Shown here: one piece after another, positions 44,319 to 53,733 of the stretch
Layout: each line of letters opens with the position of its first letter
How positions within the stretch are numbered: the stretch's first letter is position 1
Assembly: GCA_009774765.1 (NCBI GenBank)
Contig: VSOK01000007.1
Coordinates: 1 to 64,000, forward strand
Direction: 5' to 3'
Source: Bacteroidales bacterium
GTDB taxonomy: Bacteria > Bacteroidota > Bacteroidia > Bacteroidales > UBA932
DNA: 64,000 nucleotides
Position numbers and translations under genes: made by a program
Notes under the pieces: generated by a model
Databases searched by the model: none
Seen by the model: only the letters and a program-made list of their open reading frames with translations
Told to the model about the DNA's origin: nothing

Positions 44319-45350
44319 TCAGTCAACGAATATGCACCAGCCGAATTTGTCCTCTATCTCACCATACTGTATTCCTGTGATGGTCTTGTACAGGCGGAGG
44401 CTTTTCGGTCCGCATTCGGTCTCCGTAAACCGGTATCTTGTATATTCCTCCGATTCGAGTGAAGGTTTGTCGTCAATGTATGATATAGGTGTAATGACGA
44501 CTGCAGTACCGCATTCTCCAGCCTCTTCAAATGTAGCCAGCTCCTCCACGGTTACAGGTCTTCTTTCCACTTCCATACCGAGGTCGGCAGCGACCGTTTC
44601 CAGCGATTTGTTGGTAATGGACGGAAGTATGGTGTCGGACAGCGGAGTTATGTATTTGTTCCCTTTGATAGCGAAGAAATTGGATGAGTTGAACTCGTCT
44701 ATCAATGTATGCGTCGCAGGGTCAAGATACAGGACTGCCTTGTAGCCCTTTGAATGTGCTATGTTCAGAGAGTACAGGGAAGCCGCATAGTTTCCTCCGA
44801 GTTTGTACCGTCCGGTACCGAATGTCGCGGCCCTGTCATAATTTCTTGCAATGGCTGCATTGCACGGCTCCAGATTGCCTCCGGTATACGCTCCTACAGG
44901 TGAGCACAGCATCATGAACATCGCCTCTTTTGAGGACTGCACTCCAAGCTGAGGATTATATCCGATCAGTGTAGGGCGCAGATATAATGATGCTCCGGTC
45001 CCGTATGGAGGGAGGAAATCCAGATTCTCTTTGACAATCTGTCTGCACATTGAGATGAACAGCTCTGTGTCAGGAGCGGGGATGCCGAGGAATTTCGCTG
45101 AATTCTGCATCCTTTTTGCGTTTTCTTCAGGCCTGAAAAGTCTTACATTTCCGTCTTTGCCGCGAAAGGCTTTCAGTCCCTCGAAGCATTCGATGCTGTA
45201 GTGAAGAACTCCTGCGAAGGAACTGAGGAGAATGTTGTCGTCCGTATGGCTTTCAACCTCACCCCATACGCCATCCTTGAACTTACAATATAGGATAGTT
45301 GATGTCTTTGTGTAAGAAAATGTAAGTTTGCTCCAATCTGTTGCTGCCAT
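44319..45350 (-). CDS. ilvE: Branched-chain amino acid aminotransferase
   Basis: This 343-residue fold-type IV PLP enzyme catalyses the last step of leucine, isoleucine and valine synthesis and its reverse. Visible signatures are YSIECFEGLKAFRG, the PLP lysine region FGTGRYKLGGNYAAS, and EFNSSNFFAIKGN. ATG 45350 (MAATDW) is preferred over an in-frame TTG two codons upstream. It starts 2 bp after the ilvA stop on the same strand, so the two isoleucine-pathway genes form an operon. Confidence 0.94.
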   Translation of the reverse strand: MAATDWSKLTFSYTKTSTILYCKFKDGVWGEVESHTDDNILLSSFAGVLHYSIECFEGLKAFRGKDGNVRLFRPEENAKRMQNSAKFLGIPAPDTELFISMCRQIVKENLDFLPPYGTGASLYLRPTLIGYNPQLGVQSSKEAMFMMLCSPVGAYTGGNLEPCNAAIARNYDRAATFGTGRYKLGGNYAASLYSLNIAHSKGYKAVLYLDPATHTLIDEFNSSNFFAIKGNKYITPLSDTILPSITNKSLETVAADLGMEVERRPVTVEELATFEEAGECGTAVVITPISYIDDKPSLESEEYTRYRFTETECGPKSLRLYKTITGIQYGEIEDKFGWCIFVD

Positions 45351-45352
45351 TA

Positions 45353-46612
45353 TCAAATAAGTATTTCTAATAGTTTGTTGTTTTCGTTTATGTATTCGTA
45401 ATTTATATTGTTGGCATCCATACGTTTGATCAATGCCTTGTGGTCATCTTTTGAGCTGACCTCTATGCCTATCAGCGCAGGTCCGTCCTCTTTGTTCGTC
45501 TTGCGTATATATTGTATGTACACAAGGTCGTCTGTCGGACCTATGACATCCCTGATGAATGAAAGGACAGCTCCCGGCCTCTGAGGGAAGTTCACGATGA
45601 AATAATGCTTCAGTCCCTCGTAGAGCATTGATTTCTCACGGATTTCCTCCATTCTGATGATGTCGTTGTTGCTTCCGCTTATGATGCAGGCGACTCTTTT
45701 GCCTTTGATTTTGTCCGCATAGAAACGCAATGCGGCTACAGACAATGCTCCGGCAGGCTCGACTACGATCGCGCTTTTGTTGTACATTTCAATAATGGCG
45801 GTACAAACAGCCCCTTCAGGGACAAGTATGATGTCATCGAGTACATCTTTGCATATTTCGTATGTGTATTCTCCGGCTTTCTTTACTGCGGCTCCGTCCA
45901 CGAACTTGTCTATATGGTCAAGTTCCGTCACGTGGCCGTTTTTGATGGAGGCGTCCATACAGGCCGCTCCTGCAGGTTCAACACCGATTACCTTGGTGTC
46001 CGGGAAAGTCTGTTTGATATATGACCCGAGTCCGGATGCGAGTCCTCCTCCTCCGATAGGGACAAAGATATAATCGAGAGGTGCGTTGATCTGATTTGAA
46101 ATCTCAAGACCTATTGTTCCCTGTCCCTCGATGACTTTCCGGTCGTCAAAAGGAGGGATGAAAGTCTTGCCGCTTTTCTGGGCATATTCTATCGCAGCTT
46201 TGTTTGCCGCGTCGAACGTGTCTCCTGTCAGCACTATGTCCACATACTCCTTTCCGAACATTCTTACCTGCTCTATCTTCTGTCTTGGAGTTGTGGTCGG
46301 CATATATATGGAACCCATAATCTGGAGCTTGTTGCAGGAGAAGGCCACACCCTGTGCGTGGTTTCCTGCGCTTGCGCAGACTACTCCGTATTTCAATATT
46401 TCCGGAGAAAGGCTTCTTATCTTGTTGTAGGCTCCTCTGATCTTGTATGAACGGACCATCTGGAGGTCTTCTCTTTTCAGGTAGACTTCCGCTTCATATC
46501 TTGCGGAAAGGTTTGGATTCTGTTTCAAAGGTGTAGGTTCAAGGATTTCGCTCAGAAGTCCTGCAGCCTTTTCAATGTTTTCCACTGTAGGGAAATATTT
46601 CTCGGTGCTCAT
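45353..46612 (-). CDS. ilvA: Threonine ammonia-lyase (biosynthetic threonine dehydratase)
   Basis: This 419-residue PLP enzyme deaminates threonine to 2-oxobutanoate, the first step of isoleucine synthesis. The PLP lysine lies in VRSYKIRGAYN. The glycine-rich phosphate loop is VPIGGGGLASGLG, and the C-terminal SGSNNDIIR is typical. A C-terminal ACT-like domain of about 90 residues (HYFIVNFPQRPGAVLSFIRD) suggests allosteric control. It is followed by ilvE. An A-rich stretch of about 110 bp upstream may hold the promoter; CAAAAATA at 46640-46647 would read TATTTTTG on this strand. Confidence 0.93.
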   Translation of the reverse strand: MSTEKYFPTVENIEKAAGLLSEILEPTPLKQNPNLSARYEAEVYLKREDLQMVRSYKIRGAYNKIRSLSPEILKYGVVCASAGNHAQGVAFSCNKLQIMGSIYMPTTTPRQKIEQVRMFGKEYVDIVLTGDTFDAANKAAIEYAQKSGKTFIPPFDDRKVIEGQGTIGLEISNQINAPLDYIFVPIGGGGLASGLGSYIKQTFPDTKVIGVEPAGAACMDASIKNGHVTELDHIDKFVDGAAVKKAGEYTYEICKDVLDDIILVPEGAVCTAIIEMYNKSAIVVEPAGALSVAALRFYADKIKGKRVACIISGSNNDIIRMEEIREKSMLYEGLKHYFIVNFPQRPGAVLSFIRDVIGPTDDLVYIQYIRKTNKEDGPALIGIEVSSKDDHKALIKRMDANNINYEYINENNKLLEILI

Positions 46613-46724
46613 CGTTGTTTTGTTTTACAAAAAACTTTTCAAAAATAAACTTTTCAAGGGTATTTTCCTAATAAATCGGAACCTGTTTCGATTTGTCAGG
46701 TTGAAATCTATAAACGGGCCGATG

Positions 46725-47390
46725 TCAGTCCGTGATAATCAATACTATCGACTTGTGGCTGAGGGTAAGCTTGACAGTGTCCTGTTCCGCCGTGTTCAGA
46801 GTAGCTTGCCACCAGTTGTCGAATACGACGTCGTCTGTCTTGTATTTCAGGCCTTCGGATTTTATTCTCAGACTGTTGTCCGGTGAGAATATGGAGATTT
46901 TCCTGCCTTCTCCGCAATGGAATTCAAATGTGTCTGTGATTGCGAACGCCGTCGTATAGTCTGAGACCATAGTTACTTCTATCCCCAGCTTCACAAGGTC
47001 GTACATTCTCGCATATTCCATAAGCAGCGACAGGTTGCCGACCGTATGGTCCTCCCTTTCTCCTCCTGCTCCTACTATATGGATCTCGGACACATCATTG
47101 TAATGCTCCATTATATATCTGAATGCCTTTGTCTGGTCGTTGTGCTCCTGCTCGCTTTCGTAGACAAAAATGTCTTTTACTTTACTGTAGTTTGCAGGTG
47201 AAATGGAGTCCATATCGCCTATGACGATATCCGGCAGCCTTTCCCTGCCGAATATGCTTTTGCTGTGCCGCAGGAATTTCCCGGTAGCCCCGTCACTGCA
47301 GACTATATAGTCCGCTTTTCTGATGATATAGCGCGGGTATTCTTTTTTGGGGAATTGACCGTTGCATACTATTACAGCACTTTTTCCCAT
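46725..47390 (-). CDS. Thiamine pyrophosphokinase
   Basis: This 221-residue cytoplasmic enzyme transfers pyrophosphate from ATP to thiamine. It shows ADYIVCSDGATGKFL, LPDIVIGDMDSI with the conserved Asp pair, EQEHNDQTKAFRY, and GAGGEREDHTVGNLSLL, all hallmarks of the family. It begins 6 bp after the LptF/G-Fmt gene on the same strand. No TPP riboswitch was recognised nearby. Confidence 0.93.
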   Translation of the reverse strand: MGKSAVIVCNGQFPKKEYPRYIIRKADYIVCSDGATGKFLRHSKSIFGRERLPDIVIGDMDSISPANYSKVKDIFVYESEQEHNDQTKAFRYIMEHYNDVSEIHIVGAGGEREDHTVGNLSLLMEYARMYDLVKLGIEVTMVSDYTTAFAITDTFEFHCGEGRKISIFSPDNSLRIKSEGLKYKTDDVVFDNWWQATLNTAEQDTVKLTLSHKSIVLIITD

Positions 47391-47396
47391 GTCAGG

Positions 47397-49862
47397 TCAA
47401 TAGTTTTTTCCTGTGATTCCGGATGACGTCCCTTTTGTGGTTCCGTATGATGACGGGTCTCTGAATCCTATGAGGAAATCCTTGACGGCCATACGCTTCT
47501 TGCCGGAAAGCTGGAGGTCGGTGATGGAGATTGCTCCATCTTCAGTTGATATTGCAAGATAGTTCCTGCCGTCGGAAAGCACTTCTCCCGGAGCGGCACT
47601 GTCACGTCCGTTCTCCGCCAGAAGGGCATTGAACGCATCTCCGGTGACTTTCTCTCCGAAAAATATTTTCATCTGCTGAGGCTCCTTGCCTTCTTTGGTC
47701 AGCTCTGTGAATGCCGCAGGATAAGGGCTCAGACCTCTTATGAGGTTGTATATGTCTTTTGTCTTTCCGTTCCAGTCTATATGGCAGAGCTCCCTTGTGA
47801 GTTTAGGTGCCGGTTTCAGCACCTCGGAACCCTGTATGAAACTTTTCTGAAGACGGAGCTCCACGCTCTTGTCTATGATGGACTCAACTGTCTGTACGAC
47901 AAGGTTTGATCCGAGTGCCATAAGTTTATCGTGTATATCTCCGGCCGTGTCGGTTTCTTCTATCCTGCACTGGTCACGGAACATTATATGGCCTGTGTCG
48001 ATGCCTTCGTTTATCATAAATGTTGTCACACCTGTGATATACTCTCCGTTGATCACCGCCCAGTTGATTGGGGCTGCACCTCTGTACTGTGGAAGAAGGG
48101 CCGCGTGCAGATTGAATGTCCCGAGTCTCGGCATCTCCCACACGACTTTCGGAAGCATACGGAATGCCACCACGACAAAAATATCCGCATCCCATGCCTT
48201 CAGTGCCTCAAGGAATTCCGGATCTTTGAGAGAAACCGGCTGCAGGACAGGTATATTGTGCTCTACAGCATATTTTTTTACAGCGCTTTCATTGATTTTC
48301 AGACCACGGCCGCTTGCCTTGTCAGCTACCGTCACTATACCTGCTATATTATAGCCGTTCTTGCGCAGTGCGTCGAGAGGCGCGACTGCAAAATCCGGCG
48401 TTCCCATATAGACGATTTTTGTCTTGCGAAGTTTTCCTTCCACCTTGTTGCGTATCTTTTTAAATATTGTTTTGATATTGTCGATATTGATCAGGGACGA
48501 GTCGTTGATGGCTTTCCATGTGAGAAGCATTCCTGTAGGGAACAATATATATGAAGATATGAATACTCCCATGGCCGGGGACAGCGCGCCGTCCCTCGCG
48601 AGTTTCGTACCTGTAATGTCGATCACCCAATAGAACACGAAAAAGAGCACTGATATGATGGCCGGGGTTCCCAGGCCTCCCTTGCGGATAAGCGCGCCGA
48701 GCGGTGCGCCTATGAAGAAGAATATGAAGCAGGCGAGGGACAGTGCGAACTTCTTGAGTATTTCTATGTCGATCCTTCTGAGCGTGAACGTATAATGGTA
48801 TGTCTCCCTTGCGAATGTCGTCAATGTTGATATATATTCGTTCACATTGTTCAGAGCCTTTTCATATCCTCTGATCTTCTCGTCGATGTCTTTCCAGTCC
48901 TTCAATGCCCCGTAATCCAGATTGGCCCTTATACCGCTCTTTTTTGCCGTGTCAAGCTGGCTGTTGTATTTGAATGCCCTTCCGTTCTGCAAAGATGCGA
49001 TATGGTCGTCCATAGCCGCCTTCTTCAGTCCGCCTATGGAATCCTGGCTGTGGTCCAGCTGCTTCAGATCCATAGATTTGACCTCGTCGCCGAATCTCGC
49101 GTCATCCGATTTCTTGAATGCGTAGTTCTCCAAAGGGATTACGAGAGTCTGTTTTGCAAAGTCGATTGTCTGGAGCTGCAGCGTCGTGTCCCTGTACTTT
49201 TTGGTATTGGTCTCTTCATAATTCTCGCCGCTGTACAACGTGAAAGTCAGCGCGCTCTTGTCCTCTGACATTTTCATCATTGCCGAATCGGCGAGAGTAA
49301 GACTTGTATTTCCCTTGTTGCCAGTATGGTTATACACCATAACTCCATACATCATCCCCGTCTCATCATTTCTCTCGTCCACCCTGAGAATATACCCGTC
49401 TATACCATCATAAAAAGTACCTGTCGGTATCTTGATCTCCTCTTTGGTCCTTCCTATATCATCCCTTAAAGTGAAAATCTTGTTATATGCCACCGGAATC
49501 AGATCATTTGACGCGAAAAAAGCTCCTATGCTTATCACGACCGATGCTCCCACCAATGGTACCAGAACCCTTCTCAACGATATTCCAGCAGCCTTGATAG
49601 CTAAAAGTTCATTGTTCTCACCCAAAGTTCCCAATGTCATCATCGATGCGAGCAGTGTCGCCAAAGGCAATGACAGCGGAATCAAAGTCGCGCTTCCCCA
49701 TCCCAGAAATTCCAAAATGACTTTCAAACTCAATCCTTTGCCCACCAGTTCATCAATATACAGCCACAAAAACTGCATCATCAATATGAATATGACGACC
49801 AGCAGGATCGCGAAGAACGGTCCTATGAATGATTTTAATATGAACTGATCTAATTTCTTCAT
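47397..49862 (-). CDS. fmt: LptF/LptG permease fused to methionyl-tRNA formyltransferase
   Basis: One uninterrupted frame of 821 codons carries two unrelated proteins. Residues 1 to about 455 are an LptF/LptG permease: three N-terminal membrane segments, a periplasmic domain of about 240 residues, three C-terminal segments and a short basic linker (KKIRNKVEGKLRKTK). Residues 481-821 are a full methionyl-tRNA formyltransferase: KIVYMGTPDFAV, catalytic Asn584 and His586 in FNLHAALLP, the QYRGAAPINWAV loop, Asp622 in GIDTGH, and the C-terminal OB domain. The only Met near the junction lies inside the first strand of Fmt, so separate translation looks unlikely. The enzyme would be tethered to the inner membrane. 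A sequencing indel joining two genes is possible but would need to remove a stop exactly. Confidence 0.9.
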   Translation of the reverse strand: MKKLDQFILKSFIGPFFAILLVVIFILMMQFLWLYIDELVGKGLSLKVILEFLGWGSATLIPLSLPLATLLASMMTLGTLGENNELLAIKAAGISLRRVLVPLVGASVVISIGAFFASNDLIPVAYNKIFTLRDDIGRTKEEIKIPTGTFYDGIDGYILRVDERNDETGMMYGVMVYNHTGNKGNTSLTLADSAMMKMSEDKSALTFTLYSGENYEETNTKKYRDTTLQLQTIDFAKQTLVIPLENYAFKKSDDARFGDEVKSMDLKQLDHSQDSIGGLKKAAMDDHIASLQNGRAFKYNSQLDTAKKSGIRANLDYGALKDWKDIDEKIRGYEKALNNVNEYISTLTTFARETYHYTFTLRRIDIEILKKFALSLACFIFFFIGAPLGALIRKGGLGTPAIISVLFFVFYWVIDITGTKLARDGALSPAMGVFISSYILFPTGMLLTWKAINDSSLINIDNIKTIFKKIRNKVEGKLRKTKIVYMGTPDFAVAPLDALRKNGYNIAGIVTVADKASGRGLKINESAVKKYAVEHNIPVLQPVSLKDPEFLEALKAWDADIFVVVAFRMLPKVVWEMPRLGTFNLHAALLPQYRGAAPINWAVINGEYITGVTTFMINEGIDTGHIMFRDQCRIEETDTAGDIHDKLMALGSNLVVQTVESIIDKSVELRLQKSFIQGSEVLKPAPKLTRELCHIDWNGKTKDIYNLIRGLSPYPAAFTELTKEGKEPQQMKIFFGEKVTGDAFNALLAENGRDSAAPGEVLSDGRNYLAISTEDGAISITDLQLSGKKRMAVKDFLIGFRDPSSYGTTKGTSSGITGKNY

Positions 49863-49956
49863 CTCTTTGTTCTGTCTTTAAGACATCTGCTGCGTTGTCA
49901 CCGTCTCCCTGTTCCTCATTACCGTACGGTAACTCCCGGTTTCGCTCCTCGACGGC

Positions 49957-49985
49957 CTTGTCCCTGTCTCAAAAACAGGGACAAG
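49957..49985 (-). terminator. Possible terminator hairpin after alaS
   Basis: A perfect 11-bp stem (CTTGTCCCTGT / ACAGGGACAAG, 7-nt loop) lies about 18 bp after the alaS stop. No T-run follows on the - strand. A 14-bp palindrome with half-site TTACCGT lies just beyond it at 49919-49932, in front of the permease-Fmt gene. Confidence 0.5.
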
Positions 49986-50003
49986 CGTTCTTCGGGGCCC
50001 GGA

Positions 50004-52622
50004 TTAACGTGTAGCCAGCTCAACAAGCCTGTCGGCAGCCGCCTGCAGATTTGCAGTGTCCTTTCCGCCGGCAGTGGCAAGTCCAGGCTGTCCTCCGCCT
50101 CCTCCGAGGATGAGCTTCGCCGCATCCCTGATGTCAGCTACGGCATTGTGCCCTTTCTCCACAAGATCATTCGAGTACATCATCAGGAGCTGAGGCTTGC
50201 TCTCGTGTTCGTATGCGGCGATTACCGCAAGGTTCGTGGCTTCTTTCTGGAGCATGAAGCAGGCATTCTTGAGGATTGCCGGATTGACGGGTCTGTTTAT
50301 TACAACCACATTGACTCCGTTGATATCCTTGCTCATGTCAGCAAGCGACTTCTTCAGTGCCGCGCTCTTCTCTTTTGCCACTGCTTCAGCCTCTTTCTTG
50401 AAATGCTCGTTCTCCTCTATCAGTTTTGCGATCGCGCCTGCAAGGTCTGGGGCATTGTTGAACAATGCCTTTGCCGCCCTGAACGCATTTTCCATCACGT
50501 CCACTATGTTTTCCGCATATTTTCCGGTAGTTGCCTCTATTCTGCGCACTCCGGCTGCGATTGCGGATTCGGAAGAAATCTTGAAGAAACCGATCTGTCC
50601 TGTAGCTGAGGCGTGGCATCCTCCGCAAAGCTCGATCGAGTCACCGAACTTGACGACCCTTACCTTGTCTCCGTATTTCTCTCCGAAAAGTGCCATCGCT
50701 CCCATTGCCTGGGCTTCTTCCATAGTAGCGGAGCGGTTTTCCTGAAGAAGAGAATTTTCCCTGATCAGTTCATTGACCCTGTTCTCCACTATGTCAATCT
50801 GCTCGTCGGTAAGTTTCTCGAAATGGGAGAAGTCGAAACGGAAATATGAATCAGTCACGAATGAGCCTTTCTGCTCCACGTGTGTTCCGAGGATTTCCCT
50901 GAGGGCCTTGTGGAGAAGGTGTGTCGCGGTATGGTTGTTGGCGATCATTTTCCTCCTGTCAGCATCTACTGTCAGTGTGAATGTCACGCTGCAGTCTTCC
51001 GGAATCCTTTCCGCGATATGTATGGTAAGATTGTTTTCCTTGATTGTGTTCAGGATTTTGATCGATTCTCCGTTTTCAGAAGTTATGTATCCTGTGTCTC
51101 CGACTTCTCCTCCCATTTCAGCATAGAACGGAGTGCGGTCAAACACAAGCTGGTACATAGTCTTGTTCTTTGCCTTTACCGTGCGGTGCCTTGTAAGGTT
51201 GACTTCGCTGAGCTGCGTGAAGTCATATCCCAGGAATTCTACGCTGTCGCAATGTTTGAACTCGACCCAGTCTCCTGATTCTATTGCAGTGGCGTTGCGT
51301 GCGCGCTCCTTCTGCTTCTGCAGTTCGCGCTCGAATCCTTCGATATCAATGGCGAATCCGTTTTCCGAAGCTATAAGTTCGCTAAGGTCGATAGGGAAGC
51401 CGAATGTGTCATAAAGGACAAATGCATCTTCACCTTTGATTGTCTTTGTCTCCTTAGATTTCTCCATTATGTTGTCCATAAGGCGGATACCCCTGTCGAG
51501 CGTGCGGAGGAAAGCAAGCTCCTCTTCACGGATGACTTTGACGATAAGCTCCTGCTGCTTTACTATTTCCGGATAGAATTCTCCCATATCGTCCACAAGC
51601 TGGCCTACAAGACGGCAGAGGAACGGCTCGTTGAATCCGAGGAATGTGTAGCCGTAGCGGACTGCACGGCGCAGGATGCGCCTGATTACATATCCGGCCT
51701 TCACGTTTGAAGGCAGCTGGCCGTCCGCTATCGAGAAGCTGATGGCTCTGATATGGTCTGCGATCACTCTCATTGCTACATCCTTCTTGTCGCTTGAAGC
51801 TCCGTAGCTGTGACCTGAAAGTTCCTCTATCTTGCGGATCATTCCTGTGAACACGTCGGTGTCGTAGTTGCTCTTCTTGCCCTGGAGGGTCATACAAAGT
51901 CTCTCGAAGCCCATTCCGGTGTCCACATTCTTGAAAGGAAGCTGCTCGAGTTCACCGTTGGCCTTGCGGTTGAACTGCATAAACACAAGGTTCCAGATCT
52001 CGATCACAAGGTGATGCCCCTGGTTCACAAGGTCGCGTCCGGGTATTTCGGCCCTTTCCTCATCGCTTCTGAGGTCAACGTGGATTTCGCTGCATGGTCC
52101 GCATGGTCCGGTCTCTCCCATTTCCCAGAAATTGTCGTGCTTGTTGCCGAGCAGGATCCTGTCTTCAGGAAGATGTTTCTTCCATTGCTCGCGTGCCTCA
52201 GTGTCAAGTTCTGTCCCGTCTTTCTCATCTCCTTCAAACACAGTGGCATACAGTCTGTTCTTGTCTATTTTGTACACATCTGTTAGAAGTTCCCAGGCCC
52301 AGTCGATCGCTTCTTTTTTGAAATAGTCCCCGAAACTCCAGTTTCCGAGCATTTCAAACATAGTATGGTGATAGGAGTCGTGTCCCACTTCTTCAAGGTC
52401 GTTGTGCTTTCCGCTTACTCTCAGGCATTTCTGGCTGTCGGTCACCCTTTTGTACTGAGGCGTGCTGTTGCCGAGGAACCAGTCTTTGAACTGGTTCATA
52501 CCTGCATTGGTGAACATAAGTGTAGGGTCATTCTTTACCACCATCGGAGCGGAAGGGACGATGGTGTGACCTTTTGATGCGAAAAAGTCCAGATAGGCTT
52601 TTCTGATTTCTTTTGATGTCAT
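50004..52622 (-). CDS. alaS: Alanyl-tRNA synthetase
   Basis: This 872-residue class II synthetase charges tRNA-Ala. In order it has the aminoacylation core ([27 protein letters not shown]), a tRNA-recognition domain, the editing domain with NHTATHLLH and [13 protein letters not shown], and a C-terminal oligomerisation domain with a [14 protein letters not shown] stretch. Length is normal for the bacterial enzyme. It is divergent from the M23 peptidase pair, and both promoters share a gap of about 95 bp. Confidence 0.98.
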   Translation of the reverse strand: MTSKEIRKAYLDFFASKGHTIVPSAPMVVKNDPTLMFTNAGMNQFKDWFLGNSTPQYKRVTDSQKCLRVSGKHNDLEEVGHDSYHHTMFEMLGNWSFGDYFKKEAIDWAWELLTDVYKIDKNRLYATVFEGDEKDGTELDTEAREQWKKHLPEDRILLGNKHDNFWEMGETGPCGPCSEIHVDLRSDEERAEIPGRDLVNQGHHLVIEIWNLVFMQFNRKANGELEQLPFKNVDTGMGFERLCMTLQGKKSNYDTDVFTGMIRKIEELSGHSYGASSDKKDVAMRVIADHIRAISFSIADGQLPSNVKAGYVIRRILRRAVRYGYTFLGFNEPFLCRLVGQLVDDMGEFYPEIVKQQELIVKVIREEELAFLRTLDRGIRLMDNIMEKSKETKTIKGEDAFVLYDTFGFPIDLSELIASENGFAIDIEGFERELQKQKERARNATAIESGDWVEFKHCDSVEFLGYDFTQLSEVNLTRHRTVKAKNKTMYQLVFDRTPFYAEMGGEVGDTGYITSENGESIKILNTIKENNLTIHIAERIPEDCSVTFTLTVDADRRKMIANNHTATHLLHKALREILGTHVEQKGSFVTDSYFRFDFSHFEKLTDEQIDIVENRVNELIRENSLLQENRSATMEEAQAMGAMALFGEKYGDKVRVVKFGDSIELCGGCHASATGQIGFFKISSESAIAAGVRRIEATTGKYAENIVDVMENAFRAAKALFNNAPDLAGAIAKLIEENEHFKKEAEAVAKEKSAALKKSLADMSKDINGVNVVVINRPVNPAILKNACFMLQKEATNLAVIAAYEHESKPQLLMMYSNDLVEKGHNAVADIRDAAKLILGGGGGQPGLATAGGKDTANLQAAADRLVELATR

Positions 52623-52675
52623 TATATATACTCTAAAAATATTCGTCTGATCCCGTGTTCGGGCAAAATAACTTG

Positions 52676-52712
52676 CAAAATTATAATTTTTTCCGGAAAA
52701 AGACTATCTTTG
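52676..52712. promoter_or_regulatory. Divergent promoters of alaS and the M23 gene
   Basis: On the - strand TAATTTTG (52676-52683) is a -7 box for alaS. On the + strand TATCTTTG (52705-52712) is a -7 box for the peptidase gene. The latter box ends 5 bp before the ATG at 52718, so the peptidase mRNA would be leaderless or nearly so. Confidence 0.55.
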
Positions 52713-52717
52713 CGCCT

Positions 52718-53725
52718 ATGCCTAAATCTAAAAAGTACATTTTCAACGCAAAGACCCTGTCCTACGAAATTGAGGAGAAGTCAAAAAGGATCCGTCTCTT
52801 CAAGTTCGCGGCCGTCTTTTGTGCAAGCGTATGCCTGGCTGTCCTGTATTTTTGGATATATACAGTGGTTCTCGGAAATGATCTTCCCAAGACTGCATAT
52901 CTGAGGCATATCAACGAGGCCTGGAGTTCCAGGATAGATATAATAGAAAACAATCTTGACGAATATGACTCCGCGCTTACCGCGCTGCAGATCCGTGACG
53001 ATGAGATATACAGGTCGCTTTTCGGTATGAACACGATTCCTGCCGAAGTGCGCAATGCCGGCTTCGGAGGAGTAAACCGCTATTCCTATCTCGACGGGCT
53101 TGACAACAGTGCAAAGATCCGCAGTACCGTGACCAGGATTGATGTCCTGAGCAAAAAGTCATATATACAGAGCAAATCATTCGATGAGGTGGCCGCCCTT
53201 TCCAAGCGTGCCGGCGATATGGTGTCCTGTATACCGAAGATTTCCCCGATAGTCCCGGACAATTCGAAATACAGGCTGTCAAGCGGGTTCGGAGTCCGTA
53301 CCGATCCTGTCTATGGAGGACGTGCTATGCACTCCGGGCTGGATTTCGCGATGCCGATAGGCAATCCTGTATATTCCACAGGTGACGGTATCGTAGAAAA
53401 GGTAACTGAAGGCAGAAGCGGCTACGGCAACAATGTGGTTGTCGACCACGGGTTCGGCTATAAGACACGATACGCCCACTTGAGCGAGATTCTTGTTGAA
53501 GAAGGGATGGCAGTAAAAAGGGGGGACACTCTCGGCAAGACAGGCAACAGCGGCAAGTCGTCCGGACCTCATCTGCATTATGAGGTCATATACAAGGGCC
53601 GGCATGTCAATCCGGTCAATTACCTTGACCTTGAAATCTCTCCTGAAGAATATTCATCTATGCTTGAACAGGTCGGTTCTGACGCGTCCGGAGACAACGG
53701 ACAATATGCGTCGTCCGGGAAATAG
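52718..53725 (+). CDS. M23-family peptidoglycan peptidase, membrane-anchored (1)
   Basis: This 335-residue protein has a short basic cytoplasmic tail, one membrane segment (about 27-50), a coiled helical region, and a C-terminal M23/LysM-peptidase domain. HSGLDF and HLHY supply the zinc ligands, plus the GYGNNVVVDHG and TRYAHL elements. Such proteins cut peptide cross-links in peptidoglycan or regulate amidases. ATG 52718 is chosen; an upstream in-frame ATG at 52655 reads through the promoter. A paralogue follows 8 bp later. Confidence 0.92.
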   Translation: MPKSKKYIFNAKTLSYEIEEKSKRIRLFKFAAVFCASVCLAVLYFWIYTVVLGNDLPKTAYLRHINEAWSSRIDIIENNLDEYDSALTALQIRDDEIYRSLFGMNTIPAEVRNAGFGGVNRYSYLDGLDNSAKIRSTVTRIDVLSKKSYIQSKSFDEVAALSKRAGDMVSCIPKISPIVPDNSKYRLSSGFGVRTDPVYGGRAMHSGLDFAMPIGNPVYSTGDGIVEKVTEGRSGYGNNVVVDHGFGYKTRYAHLSEILVEEGMAVKRGDTLGKTGNSGKSSGPHLHYEVIYKGRHVNPVNYLDLEISPEEYSSMLEQVGSDASGDNGQYASSGK

Positions 53726-53733
53726 AAGTCGCT

